A stretch of DNA of 64,000 nt, taken from contig NC_046683.1 in the NCBI RefSeq assembly GCF_009870125.1, positions 14,021,001 through 14,085,000 on the forward strand, in the 5' to 3' direction. The notes beneath the pieces are model-generated. The model searched no databases. It was not told the origin of the DNA and worked only from the letters and a program-made list of their open reading frames with translations. The stretch's first letter is position 1. Each line of letters opens with the position of its first letter. The position numbers and the translations under genes are program-made. The stretch is from Drosophila pseudoobscura (lineage: Eukaryota > Arthropoda > Insecta > Diptera > Drosophilidae). Of the stretch, positions 38,403 to 52,170 are shown one piece after another.

Positions 38403-38777
38403 TTAAAATATGTTTTTTACCCATTTAAATGGATCCTGGAGCAGTACCGTCACATAGGCATTCTGTAGGAGTACTTTGCCTGCGAGTGCAGTCAGTATCC
38501 CAGCTAGGATGAAACATAGAAGCTTTTTCGGAATCTTATGGTACACCGTTTCCTCTATATTGACCTTTAGCAGGTCTCGTATTTCTTGGAATTGAGCGGG
38601 AGTCAGCTCCATATTCGGATCTAAACCTAGATCCTGGCATAGTGTCACCAATTGACTGTTTATTCCTTTTGTTTTGTACTTGGGCATGGACAACTTCCGC
38701 CATCTATTGATTTTGAATATTCTCATTCTGGCAATTGTTCGCCTGCCCACCGTCAGAGATCCAGTGAAATTATTCAT
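38403..38777 (-). CDS. Nested small membrane protein gene, unknown function
   Basis: The gene encodes 124 residues on the minus strand inside the long plus-strand intron. The N-terminal 45 residues are strongly basic (RRTIARMRIFKINRWRK). Residues 50-75 look amphipathic (MELTPAQFQEIRDLLKVN). A single hydrophobic segment lies at about 85-104 (LLCFILAGILTALAGKVLLQ), ending in QDPFKWVKNIF. Just upstream of the ATG is a strong acceptor-like site (CTTTGTTTTTTCAG), suggesting a short intron in the 5' leader with a candidate donor near 38851. An AATAAA on the minus strand overlaps the sequence just after the stop. A second Met at residue 31 could be the real start. The conserved second copy at 36 kb supports the C-terminal part as real coding sequence. 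I do not recognise the family. Confidence 0.72.
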   Translation of the reverse strand: MNNFTGSLTVGRRTIARMRIFKINRWRKLSMPKYKTKGINSQLVTLCQDLGLDPNMELTPAQFQEIRDLLKVNIEETVYHKIPKKLLCFILAGILTALAGKVLLQNAYVTVLLQDPFKWVKNIF

Positions 38778-39369
38778 TTTAGATCTGAAAAAACAAAGTT
38801 GAAAGTATTAAGCGTTTTTCTCCAAAGAGTTTCTACACGAAATAATATGTTACTTGTTTTGTATGCCTCGGGACAATTTTTACTAGCGACTTATAGAGAA
38901 TGCCTACTCTAGACCTACTGAGGATATCGTTTGGATTGAAACAAACAGATTGATCAGGATTTTGGTTTATTTTCTTTTCGAAGGCTCGTGCTTAAAGGTC
39001 TTCACCTGACCGGAAATAGTGTCGAAAGACTTTCGTTTCCTTTTCAGCCTGAGCGTCAGCCTCTTTCGTAGTTTCAGTCATCGTTATGGTGGACCAAAAA
39101 CACATGTTCGGCAACACATTTCACCACTTGATGTCAAACATCATACAAAGACGTTAAGAGTCTTCCGCTGCGCCGCCACGCACCACTCAAAGCCGCCGCA
39201 GGCAGAAAGCTCCCGAGACTCGAGTGGCGCTGGCCCATCCAACATTCATCCACCGTAAAAACCACATCCACATCCCAACCCACTGAAGCAGTGAAGTACT
39301 GAAGCAGTGAAGCACTGAAGTCTTTTCTTTGCAGTCGAGTCTCTAGCTGATTTCTCTTTTCTATTGCAG
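38778..39369. other. Leader of the nested gene and 3' end of the long intron
   Basis: Positions 38778-38940 contain the probable 5' leader of the nested minus-strand gene. The rest, up to 39369, leads to the acceptor of the plus-strand exon 2; three AGCAGTGAAG.ACTGA-type units near 39284-39320 form a small direct repeat just before it. Confidence 0.5.
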
Positions 39370-40373
39370 CTGAGTTCCCGGAGGAAGATGGAGACATGCT
39401 GATGGAGCCGAATGAGTTTACCCCGATCACGGTGCTGCGATCCCAGGAGCAGCACTTCCACATGCCGCCCAGCACCCAGCTGCAGCCCAGACAGTTCCAG
39501 GCGCCCATCCGGCAGGAGCAGGAGCCGGAGCAGGAGCAGTTCCGACCCATTGCCAATCCGAACACGAAGCTGGTGGCCCGCTCCGATGTGGGGGCCGATT
39601 CGCACAGCCAAGCGGCCCAGAACTTCTATCCCCCGTTCTACCATGAGGCACCGCCGCTGGGTCACTCGCGGCCCTATTTTGGAGTGAGCCACGGCCACGG
39701 ATCCGTCTCGGAGAGCACACCCCTGTCTCTCCCATTACCTCTATTGGCGCCTGGACAGCACCCCGGACAGCAGCAGCAGCAGGTGCAGCCCCAGCCACAT
39801 CCCCATCCCCATCCCCAGCAGCAGCCGCAGCATCCTCAGCAGCGTAACTTCGATGCCAGCATCCTGGGGAGCGGGGACTTTGGAGTGCTGAGAGGTGGCA
39901 CCTTCTACCCGGAGGAGGAGATGCCCTACCATCCGGAGGACAACAGCGATTACATCTACGGGGACGCCAACAACGGACACGGACGGCCCACCGAGGGCTT
40001 CGTCCAGAAGTACACCTATCCCGAGGAACAGTTCGCCAACTTCCGGGACTTTGCCGACATCAACACGCCTGCGGACTCGGCTTTCTCCCAGTTCGTGGTG
40101 GTCTATGCGGCCAAGAATGCCACCGCCCCCAGCACACATCCCCATCCGAAGAACATCTTTGAGCAGCTAGAGCTGCTCGACCGGGAAAAGGCCCTCGAGG
40201 AGGCGGCCCTCAAGAAGCAGTCGGCCAGACCAGGCCAAGCTGGTGGCCAGGCCAAGGTCACCTCCAAGTCGAAGACCAAGCTGGCCAAGACGAAGCTGCA
40301 GAAGAAGTACCGGAAGAAGACGAGTCCCAAGTCGGACCCGCTCGACCTGGACCCCCTGCTGGCCCTCAGCTAA
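39370..40373 (+). CDS. Coding exon 2 of the secreted Gln/Pro/His-rich protein
   Basis: The exon starts after TTCTATTGCAG. It completes codon 90 and encodes about 333 more residues, for an inferred protein of about 423 aa. It opens acidic (EFPEEDGDMLMEPNEF), then has a Gln/Pro-rich region with a polyGln run and HPHPHPHPQQQPQHPQQ. A more complex, aromatic/acidic section follows (FYPEEEMPYHPEDNSDYIYG, KYTYPEEQFANFRDF, SAFSQFVVVYAAKN). The C-terminal third has a helical charged stretch (FEQLELLDREKALEEAALKK) and a Lys-rich tail before ending DPLDLDPLLALS. Strong G/C preference at third positions supports real coding. Possible Asn glycosylation at NAT. With the exon 1 hydrophobic segment, it is probably extracellular. 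I do not recognise a domain. It converges on the receptor gene downstream. Confidence 0.88.
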
Positions 40374-40929
40374 GCGGTGCGGTGCGGTGCAGTGCACTCA
40401 ATGGTGCCGCAGTGCGCCGGCCGGCGAATCATATTCATTTCTCTCCACTGTTAGATTTATTTATTTTATTTCCAGATGAATGCAAATGCAAAAACCCCCA
40501 CACCGCCCACAAATCAATCGCGTCTTACTCTTAAGAGCCCCCCAAAATCCCTCAAAATTTGTGCTTCATTCCACTACCACTATCACTGCCACTGCCACCC
40601 CTACTCAACATCCTCAACAGTTCTCCAATCCAAATGTATCTTTATATTTTTTTTTGTTTTACGTCTGTCTGTTTGTCCTGCATCATTCCTGTTGTTAATT
40701 CGTAATCTTAGCCCTTAGTCTACTATACTTTATATCTCTATATATCTTATATGCGTATCTAATGTAATGTATTTTTTGTCTAATTGAGCATAATTTTATT
40801 ATGTGTGTGTACATAAAAGCGAGAAATCGACAAAACCAATCAGCTGTTAAATGTAATCTTAAACCTAAATAAAAACGAAATAAAAACACTCGGATATGAA
40901 TATTATTTTCGAAGGTGCTCCTCCTCTCA
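40374..40929 (+). terminator. 3' UTR and poly(A) signals of the secreted-protein gene
   Basis: A non-coding tail follows the TAA at 40371-40373. Two AATAAA signals sit at 40868-40873 and 40879-40884, about 500 bases downstream. The receptor gene's stop codon on the other strand is at 40930-40932, so the two transcripts end tail to tail within about 50 bases and their 3' UTRs may overlap. Confidence 0.75.
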
Positions 40930-42227
<1,298 letters not shown>

Positions 42228-45200
42228 TTCGATCCCAAATGAGGTCTGAGTAGACCTCACAAAAGGGTGTCAAAAGAACTTCCGGCAATCGCTGGAATTG
42301 GGGTGGCAAGTTGAAAAGTTTTGGAAAACTCAATCGCCTAATTAGTGCCATAAATACCATTTAATTTGCGTTGCCTTCGTTAACGCCCCGGACAGCGGAT
42401 AAACTTGGTTAAATGAAACCGCCCGGTCGGGTTTGGGCCTGCTCTGGTGCGGCATGGTGAGGCCTGGAAAATGATTTAATTATACGCCCGAGGCGTCTGT
42501 CCGTCTAAACGTCTAAACGTAGGCCAACAGAGCACCACCGCAGCACCGGAGCACAGCTCCCCGCGTCGCTCCGCCCTCCAGCTTTGGAGGCACAGTGGTT
42601 GACAAAAACCACATACACATACACCACACCATACACTCTTTTTCGAGAAACAATCTTTTGAATTGATGCATTTTCAAATATTAAAGCATACAACATATCC
42701 ATCCATCATATCTCTTCTTTGCTCACTCCCCATAGCAATTATTCTTAATAGGGACTTGACATAGGGTGGGGGTTCCCATTTCAGGTGGCGTCGATGGTGC
42801 AACGATCGCATAGTTGCCTTCCAAGAAGTTGATGCCACAAGGCATGCAACTCGTTGGACTCTATGGAGGTTTTCTAGGTGAGACTTCATGTTGGCCGTTC
42901 GTTTTTGTATCTCCTTGTACGGGAGATGTACAAGGCTCGCACACTACACAGTTGTCCCACTGTGCGCTCGTCATGGTTAACGGTAACACTTTACTGCTGG
43001 TCTTACGACTGGTCCCACTGCTGGTTTTGCTGCATGCCCCCACTGCAGTCACAGTCGCAGTCGCAGTCATGGTCATTGTCCGCTAGCGGTTCTTACAGCC
43101 GTGGGCTACCACTACCACTACCACTACCACTGCCGCTGCTGCTGGAGAAGGTGACTGCTGGCTACTGCCTTGCTGGTCTATGAATGCGTTTCTTTATCGC
43201 ACAATTCCCGACTTTGGCATATGTTTTGACATTTGGAGGCTGGCACTTAATTTACGGCCTCACCTTAGTCCCACCACAGCCACCACGGAGAGAAGTAGGG
43301 GCTGCACTCGTACTCGTAGTCATACTCGTGCGAGTGTTCATATGTATGAATGCCAAAGCCAAGACCCGACTTCCATCTGTCGGACGGCGAAGGCAAAGGC
43401 TGCTATTTGCTGCTGGTGCGTATGCCGACAGATAAATCTCGTTGTACGACGGGGGCAACAGGCGGCACCAGGCACTCACTTCCATTGCACCGATCTGTTT
43501 GGCTAAGTATTTCAATTAACTGGGCAAAAGTAATTATGGAAAACTGCAGATCGGGCTTGGGCTCTGGCTCGCCTATGGAAATGATAGAAATTCAATTAGC
43601 CAACAATTGCCGCCCATTTCGATGGTGGGTCGTGGGAAAATTCGTAACTTGTTCGATCCGGAACTGATCCAAGAATCAAGAGTTTATTCTGGAATCTGGA
43701 ATCTGAAATCGCAGTGGTTCTTCATATAAAATATATTTCAAAATATGTGTAAAAGAGACGCCCCCCGCGGCGAATCCTCTGTTCAAAAGCGCGGCTTCAA
43801 TCAGCGTGGTATTTACGATAATTAATGGGCTAGGCCAGCGATTCAAATCAATTGGATCCGACTTGCAAATGCTTTAATTAATCAATATGCACAATCCACA
43901 GCAATTATACATGCGATTAATGCACATACGTATATGGGAAAAAGGTGTGCAAATGATGAATAGATGAATACAGTGGAGGGTGACCTCTTCGGTTAGCGAG
44001 TCTACCTTCTCAGTATTTCCACTGCATACAGGGTAACCGCACTCCCGTACCCGTACTCGTACTCGTTGTGGGTACTTTGTACTACTCGTAACATATCAAG
44101 GCACTCCTATAGCACAGTTGCTGGCAGCTCTTTAAGGCCATTTGTCAACGCGCCCTGCTAAAATAATGGAAAACAACCGAAAACCAAGTCGAAAAATTCT
44201 TTGTGCTCTATGGCATAGGAGAACCATGTCCAGAGAAGAAAAAAGGCAGGAAAAAACACAGCTAATACTCGAACACCCACACGGCCTGGCCTGGCCCGGC
44301 CTGTCGGCTGCCTGAGGTCTCTTGTTTCGACGGTTGCTCGTGTTGCTAATAAACCCGGGCCACGAAAACGAAACTCTGCATTAGATCTCTGACTCCAGCT
44401 GAGAAACTTCAACTCGAACAAATCTGGCGACAAGCCAACACCAACACCGACAACACCGTCAACGACACCGAAACAGCAATAGAAAAGGTTTACACACACT
44501 TCACAGCACTGGAATCCGTCGTTTCTGGCCTTATTTTGGTTGAGTTTTGGTTTTTTTTGGGCTATTTGCGTTTCGTGCCGCTGAAAACTTTATGAATATA
44601 CAAATCGTGAGCTTAATTGAAATTTATTGTTAATGAAAACAAAATTATGGCAAAGCCCAAGCTATGGCCACTTGACACGAAAGAACACAGAGATCTACGA
44701 GCATAGAGAGAGGCTCGAAAAAGAGAACCGAAAATGATTTTGAGCCGGCCCACATGGAGTCACGAGCAGCCATCAGCCAGAAGCCAGCAGCCCTCCGAGT
44801 GGCGGGGTAGGGGGCAGGGGCATGGGCAGGGGCAGAGGCAGAGACCCGCCCATCTCCAACAAACAGGCTGTCATTAATTTAGCATTTAAGCGCTCATTAA
44901 GGTGACAGACGGCGACAGCTGACTGACAGTATCGAGTATCGGTGGGTGGATGTGGCAACCAACCTATGCAGCATAACAGCCTCTGGCCCAAGAGTGTAGT
45001 ACGAGTATGTTACTGATATCGGCCCAAGAATGCCATGGCCTTCACTCAAATATATCACCTTCTAGTTATTTCTATCCTTATCCCCTTCGAGATGCTCCTT
45101 GAGATCTATGAATCATGCACAATCCCTTCCCAGCTCGTCTGTGGCTCCGGTCGCGATTACCAGTTGAGATATTGGCTGGTCGATAGATCATGCTAATTGG

Positions 45201-46560
45201 CATTCCTATTGGATACCATTGGTGACTATTGGAGACGATCGGAGATAGTTCCTCTTATGGCCTTGGGCCTTGGACCCACTCCTACGAGTGCCCGTTCGTG
45301 TTCTTCTGCATGGCCCTTGGATCATGTTTGGATCATTCCCATTCCCATTCCAATTTCAGTTCTTCTTTGGCTCTTTGGTCGGGCCCTAAGTAATGGTAAA
45401 TATTTGGCGGAACAATTGAACTGTCTCGAGTCGAGTCATGCTTTGGATGGCTGGCTCTTCATCTCCCATTCTACGACTTCTTTGCTGGTGGCGGCTTCTG
45501 TTTGCCAACGAACTTTGAAGTTCCTTCATTTTCATTTCTGTGCCTTTCACAGTCGATAGTACGAGGCTCGTACTACGAGCATTTAACGTGGCCAACGGGG
45601 CTGCCTGTTGTTGCCAACTAATGCAAATAAATTGTGAGCCCCAGTCACTTGTCAAGCGCTCTTGCTCATCAACTCTGTCGGGGCGCCTTGACTAGACTTC
45701 GCAGTCTAGTCATCATGGCAGCCAGCGTCATCATCATCATCACCGCCATCGTCAGAGTCATTCCTGTGATGTGGTGGTTCAAGATGGGGCCTAGGAAACG
45801 ATTGTCTCTCTGTCTGTCTGTCTTGATTGGCAATCCCTCAACAGTGCTGATGGCAAGTAACTGGGTATTCGTGACGATTATCCCCGTGTGAGGTACCTTT
45901 TCTATTCTAGTTTCATATACCAATCATGTCGTAGTTCCCATGAACTCCAGGGCATATCCTTGGCCATCACTCTCTCCCATTTGTTGGCGAGAGTTAATAC
46001 TGGGCCGAGAGGATCTTTGTGGATCTGGCGTGCTGTCACTGTGCGTAGTCGTACTCGTCGATCCGTGGCTCAAACATTTTACTAGTTGCTTGTTTGTTTT
46101 TTTGTTTTTGTTTGCCCCTGTCTGTTGCGGCTACCGTTCATTGTTTAATGTGGATTTTGCTGTTCTCATTTGCAGGCCGTTGAATGCTGCTGCCTCTCCT
46201 GTAGACTGTCAATGTTAATGCAGGAAACTTGAAATATTTTAAGCAGCAACTGCCACAAGATCCGCAGCCGCAGTCGGAGTCAGAGCTAGGCCCCAGAGGC
46301 AGATAAACAATTGCGGTATTTGTCGTCGTTTTGTAATGACTTTAATTCCAAGCATAAACAATTATTTTCAATTGCAACACATTCCTTTGTGGCTCGAACC
46401 GAGAGGCACTGGCACTGGCCGCCATTTGCCATCGTTTGTTGTCTTCGCAATTGGAATTGTAAATTTGAGATGTCGCAGATGTTCGGATGACTCGCAAAGC
46501 GTTTGTCCGCTTAGTGCAGAAGTTTGACATGTGACTGGGGCCCGCTTTGATATGTCAATG
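42228..46560. other. Non-coding stretch upstream of the odorant receptor
   Basis: No gene supported. The first few hundred bases upstream of 42227 should contain the receptor promoter; no clear TATA box was seen. Simple-sequence features include CAGTCGCAGTCGCAGTC near 43050-43070, CCACTACCACTACC near 43107-43130 and ACTCGT repeats near 43305-43330 and 44045-44065. Confidence 0.55.
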
Positions 46561-46604
46561 AGTCAGTCAGTCAGTCAGTCAGTCAGTCATACAGTCATGC
46601 AGTC
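46561..46604. repeat. (AGTC)n tetranucleotide repeat, block 2
   Basis: Seven clean AGTC units followed by ATACAGTCATGCAGTC, the same variant order as the block at 27502-27572. Confidence 0.95.
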
Positions 46605-49600
46605 TTGCCGTCATTCCGTCAAGTCAATTCATGGCTTAGTCAGCCAGCACGTGTCGGGCTTCCACGATGGAAAAGTGCGTTCGTTCCACTCGAACAAAGG
46701 AACCAAGCTCTCAGCGGATCGGAGTCGGAGTCTTTCCCCTGGCTCCACTTGAGCACTTCCTTGAGCACCGTTCCTCAGCCACTTGACGGCATTACGCAAA
46801 GCATTTGGCCCCCTCCCCAGCCCAGTTCTTCGGAGTGCAACAAAAGCGCCAAAGTGTTAATGGTCATTGTTCAAACAAGCGATAATAATAATTACTCATG
46901 TCAATTATTATATAAGACAGATGTCGGCATGCGGCGAAAGCCTCAAAGAGGCATACTGCTGCAGCCACCGAACAGCAACTGCAATTGATTTTGTTGTATA
47001 ATTTCTACAGCTTTATCTTGTCGGCGGCAGCTGCATGAAATTTATTGAAGATGCTCCATGCTTTATAGCAAGCGGGTCTTTTCGAACGGGACAGGGGCAG
47101 AGGCAGAGGCAGGGGCAGGGGCAGGAGCAGTCGATCGTTGTTGCGGTTGTTTAACGAGCCGATGCCCCGTTGCCACTGCCACACAGAGGGAATTTCGCAA
47201 AACGAAAGACTTAAGACACGAACTCTGTTTTTCAGTCTCCCTCTCTCGCTCACTCTCTGCCTGAATTGTGTTTGCGCCACAAGACTTATCGCCCCATATC
47301 TAAATGAAGTACATGTGAGACACACTCCCACAGCCCCCGAGTCTCGGATGTTTCTTGGACCACACCCCACATACCCATATGGAAAAAGCCCGCCAGGAAA
47401 GTGGCTGTCTTCCTTGTTGCTCTCATTGATGGAAGAGGATATTCATACCGATGATGATGGATCGTTAAGGAATGTAAATCGTATCCAAAAAGACACATCA
47501 TATCACATCCCAGACAGATTTATGAGAATCTTTTCTTAGTGATGATATCCTATTAAGACAATATATAGCACAAAAAAAGGGTGTAGGCATTCCTATTGAC
47601 CAATCGGCAGTTGTTGATAGTTTGAAAAGTTCCACAGCATCTACAAGGATTGTTTGATAACCTAATTGGGCCTTTGACTGTCAACGAACATACCATACCC
47701 ACTCCATAAGGGTTGGAGAACATGTCCATGCCAGAGATATCTGTAGCCATTTCAGCTGCCAGTTTTTAAGGATTGTAAGACTGAAAGATTGCAGGAGTAC
47801 GAGTACTGGAGTACTGGAGCCATGTTAAGAGATGGTGAGAGTGAAAGAAAACTGCCAATTTGGGCAAAAGATGTCGGCTGGGATGCTGGATGAGAGTCAT
47901 TGGTTCGGTGAGAGCGAAAGTGAAATTGTCTTTATTGTTGTTGTTGATATGGTTGTTGTTGTTGTTGATATGGTTGTTGTTGTTGTTGGCATGCAAATTG
48001 CACAAATACTCGCCAAAATGTTGACAATTTCCAAACAGCATTCCCTCCATACCCTCCCATGCAACGGGTACCCGCACGATTTGCTGCGGAGCAGGAAACA
48101 TTTTACAACCTCAACAGCCGCAGAAACAGCTTCAGCCCGGCATCAGCCTCGGCACCAGCTCCAGCTCCAGCCCCAACCGGCCATGAAAGAGGAAATCAAT
48201 GTTGCTGCCGCTGCCGCTGCCACTGCCGCAGCCGCTCTCGCTGCAGAAACCGAAAGCACTCGAGACAAAAAAAGAAAAGTCGCACGCTTTTACTGGAAAG
48301 CGAAACCAATTTCACTTGCCGGCCAGTCCAGTGCATTTGCCAGGCATAGTTATGAGTGCAAAAGCAACAATTGCAACAACTGCAACAAGAGCAGCAGCAA
48401 CAGCAGCAGAGACAACATAATCATGGCAATTGACAAGATGTGTCAACCAGGACAACACACTCGGAGAAAACTCGGAGTCACAAACGATTCAAGGATCAAA
48501 ACTATCAAAGATAGGATGTTACTCGTAGTGGTTTGAACGAGTCCGACATTCCGAAGAGATCCCCTTCAGATTTATAGATCTTTTGGATTAGCGATTTTGA
48601 CAAGCCATGCGTTGGGGCACTAACGAAAGCATGTAAAAGATGATGTATCTATCAGAACCCTCTATGCCTCTTTAATGCTTTCTATCATTGCGAATCCTTT
48701 CTTCAGTCAGATTTGGATCACCCCAAAACACTAAAATACAAGTGGGAGTACTTCGCTTGTCTCTGACGTTGATCCTACAGAATCGATTCGGGGGCAGGGC
48801 TTTGGTATATATATTTAAAGCGTCTAACGTGAACGTTCCTTTGCCTGAAGGTATTCTTGATTAGACTTCACCTTCACCAATAGGCATACATTTTGATTTG
48901 ATGACAGTATGTTATTTCGATGTTGTCGAGATGAGCTTTTACACCTTTCTTGAGCCAACCGATAGTTTCGCGCAGAGCTGCATTTGAGAACGACACCTAC
49001 TACGTGTCGCACTCCCTTGCATCCCTGGGTCTTTCAGTTCCAATTTATGGTTATATCTCCTCCCCTCCTCCGTGCATGCTAGAAAGTATTTCGAATTTTT
49101 TCGAATTTCCATATACGAGTACCCTCATTTCGACTTTTCTATTCGCTCAGTGCACGCGAGAAAAGATGCAACGCAAAGGGAAGAAAAGAGAAGACAAGAA
49201 GGAGTGAAATGCACAACATGAAAAGGAAAGCACGAAGACAGAGCTGCAATTACATTCGACTCTGCATTCGGCTCGACTCGATTCGATTCGATTGCATGGC
49301 ATTGCGTCAAGGGGTCTTGCACGGGAATGGTGCAAGGGAAGTGCAGTAACAAACGAGTTTCCTGTTGGCCAAAAGCGCGTAAACTACCCGGTTACCATAC
49401 CATACCATACCATCCCATCCCAGTCGCAGTCGCAGTTGCAGTCTCCTCCGATCACCTCCGATCCATGGTGTGCTGGTGTGGTGGCCAGTTAGCAATTTTT
49501 CACAATTTGCAATCATTGAATTTCTTCGATGACATCAGCGAACGAATCAGAGAAAACCGTGGCTGTTGCCGTGTTGCCGTTGTCGCTGGCTTCCTGTCAT

Positions 49601-51776
49601 TTGATTTCATTTCGCTAATGTGCAATTAATTTGCATTTGCATTATGTGGCACCGGTTGTTGCCTGATGTTGCTAATTAGTTGTTGCTGTTGCTGTTTCTG
49701 TTTCTGTTGCTACTGTTACTGCACTGCCGTTGGTTGTTACTACATAAACATTACCTCAGCTATCGGCCCTCGTCTCTCGCCTCTCGGCTGGGGTTGGCCA
49801 ACATTTGAATGAGCGACTGTCATCGTTTCCATCCGAAGTTGCCACCATCTCCAGCAACCCCAAATAGTATTTCCTGCCACACAAAGAGCTCAAGTGTTGC
49901 AGAGTCACAATGAGAGGCTTAGATACCCTTGGGGATGAAGTGTTCCATGATCAGAACATTTGTTTGCCACACAGTTCCCACAGACCTCCATACAATATGG
50001 AATCTGGGAGATAGCAGGGTCTCTGCAACGTACTGCCTCTGGTAAGTCTCTGTTCAAAGTCAAAGTACCCTTTGAAAGATGAAATAAAGAAGCGAATATA
50101 TATAATCATTTCAGCGGCTGACGCAAGATGATGTTGCAAGCCAAGCAGCCATCGGTGAGTGTCATTGACTAATGTTGCATGAAGCGCATAAAGCAGGCAA
50201 AGGTAACCACAATAACCAAAAATCCAATCTATGGACGAAACCGAAACCAAAACAATAGAACCGAAGTTGCAGGCTGCTGGTTGCCGCTTGCTGGTTGCCG
50301 CTTGCCGCTTGCTGCTTGCTGCTTGCCACTGCAACAACAGTAGTCCCCAGCTGCGGCCCAGCCCCAATCTACGTCGAAACGTAGCTTCCCCTCCTTAGTG
50401 GCTTGGCTATAATTTAATGCTGCTTGCCAGACTCCGTGGCTAGTCATCTTCGAAATGTGAATAGGTTGTAAACGGGGTCAGGAGGGGATAGGGAGGCGTC
50501 TCCGATTAATCTATTGTGGGCTGGGGCAGTGCGGGCGCCGATAGCCTGACATTTGTCGGCAAACGTGAAAGGGCACAAACTCTTCCAAGTGGAGAAAAAT
50601 TCGTCGTTGTCTGTCAACGTGCCTCCTCCTGTTGCCCCTGTCCTCTGTACCTCCCGCCCACGCCACCACACCCCCCTGTTCAGGCCCCCGCCGCCACCAC
50701 AGCTGGCGTCTCACATCGATGGAACGCAGTCTGCATGAAGTTGAGTCAAAGACTGTGCCTGAGACTGTGCCTGGGACCATGCCTCAGACTGTGCCTCAGC
50801 TCTGGTTGCCACTTCGATGGCACTCGGCGTGCCAAAATGTTAAATGGGACAATACAAAGGAACGACTGGCCAGGGAGCTGCAACGGACGGGGCAGGGGTA
50901 TGGGGTGGGGTGGGGATCTGCAGAGCCGGTCACTTGCCTCTTTCCACTTCCACTTGCCACTTGCCACACCGGCAACATTCGCTTTGGAGCCAGGCAGAGC
51001 CAAATGTCAAGTCAAAATATTGCCAAAGAAACCTCAGCCAAAAGGCTGCATGCCGCTCGGTGGCAAGCCACTTTTCGAGACAGAATGGGTTATGAGGCAC
51101 ACGACCTGCCCCCACTGAGAGTGGTAGGGGTAGAAGAACAGAAGAGCAGGGTACTCGATGAAAGATGAGAGGCCTAAGGGCAGCAGAAGGTAAAAGGAAA
51201 ATCATTCCGATATTCAGAGCCGAAAGTACTAATTATATTTAATTATCGTTAACGGTCATAATAAATAGATCAAATCGATCGATTTAATGCCTATTAAAAG
51301 GGATTATTACACAACCGAACAGCCATCAATGTCCATCCGTCCATCTCTCTGTATTGTTCGTTCTTCTTTGTATTTGTATCTCATGCGATTAATACACTCG
51401 TCTACTCCACTCTTTATTCGGCGATAGTATTATCGATTATACGGATACTTTGTCCCATCCCTAGTGCTTATCCCCGCGTCGGCCCTCTGTCTTAGGCGGA
51501 TCGTGTGGCCTGGCAAATTGTTTGCCACTTTGTTGCAAATGTTTTTCGCTGTTTTGCGCAATTCGTGTGGCACGGAAATGTACCCTTTTTTTGGTCTTTT
51601 CTTTTGGCGCTCAAGAGGTTTTCTTCTCTTATTTTTTGCGGATTTTTGTTGGAGTTTTTGAGGAATACCACTTCTCTTTTGTGCGGCTCAAGGTTCGCAG
51701 CTGCATGAAGCTGGGAACAATTTCATTTGAATCGATCTGATCAATGCCAGCCAGCAACCGAGCCGATCAAGATGAT
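46605..51776. other. Non-coding stretch with triplet repeats
   Basis: No supportable gene. A plus-strand frame of 234 codons at 47832-48536 is made of GTT, CAG, GCC and CAA repeats and has no complex domain, so I do not call it. A minus-strand stretch at 48824-49012 (e.g. ARNYRLAQERCKSS) reads slightly protein-like but is isolated. The long frames at 50516-51168 consist of CTGTGCCTGAGACTG-type repeats and GC-rich sequence. TATA-rich and CGATA motifs occur near 51415-51445. Confidence 0.5.
47935..47988. repeat. 18-bp GTT-rich tandem repeat
   Basis: The unit GTTGTTGTTGTTGATATG is repeated about three times, i.e. a (GTT)n microsatellite interrupted at a regular interval by GATATG. Confidence 0.9.
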
Positions 51777-51804
51777 CAAGACAGACAGACAGACAGACAG
51801 ACAG
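51777..51804. repeat. (ACAG)n repeat
   Basis: Seven uninterrupted ACAG units. Confidence 0.93.
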
Positions 51805-52170
51805 CTGAACTTTGCAAGTCATAAGGTTTTTGCAACCACCGATCATAATTCAAAGGAAACCCCCGATCCAATGATGATCTGTCAAATGATGCAAAGATCA
51901 ATCGGCCGGACATTCTGGGTCCCGCGATTGACATGTACCCCATGTGCAGCCGCCCCACACAGTTTACCTTTGCCTCCGCCGAGTGGAGAACACAGATTGG
52001 GGATTTGAGATTTGATATCTGAGATCTGAGATCAGTGATCATTGATCGCAGATCGCATAATAAATGTCCTAAGATTGTCACAGCTGGCTGTCAAATGCCA
52101 ACGAAATGTCAGTGGCAGCAGCTCGGCCAAATGGCATTGCCAGCGGAGAATTCGATTCCAATTCTCGCTG

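Larger units (their letters stand above)
19511..39369 (+). other. Inferred ~19.9-kb intron of the secreted-protein gene
   Basis: The boundaries are GTAAGT at 19511 and a strong acceptor, CTCTTTTCTATTGCAG, ending at 39369. The interval is filled with microsatellites and short motif clusters, with no further exon I can identify on the plus strand. It contains, on the minus strand, a nested small gene (38403-38777) and its broken duplicate (about 35.89-36.24 kb). Large first introns like this usually carry enhancers. Additional small exons cannot be excluded. Confidence 0.5.

Noticed and set aside
39427..40145. Long minus-strand frames over exon 2
   Set aside because: Antisense shadows of the plus-strand coding exon, caused by its high G/C third positions.
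47832..48536. 234-codon plus-strand open frame
   Set aside because: It is built from GTT, CAG, GCC and CAA triplet repeats, giving Val-, Ala- and Gln/Asn-rich runs; no complex domain and no splice or start context of note.
50516..51168. Overlapping 200- and 178-codon plus-strand frames
   Set aside because: They lie in different frames over CTGTGCCTGAGACTG-type repeats and GC-rich sequence; low complexity and no recognisable domain.
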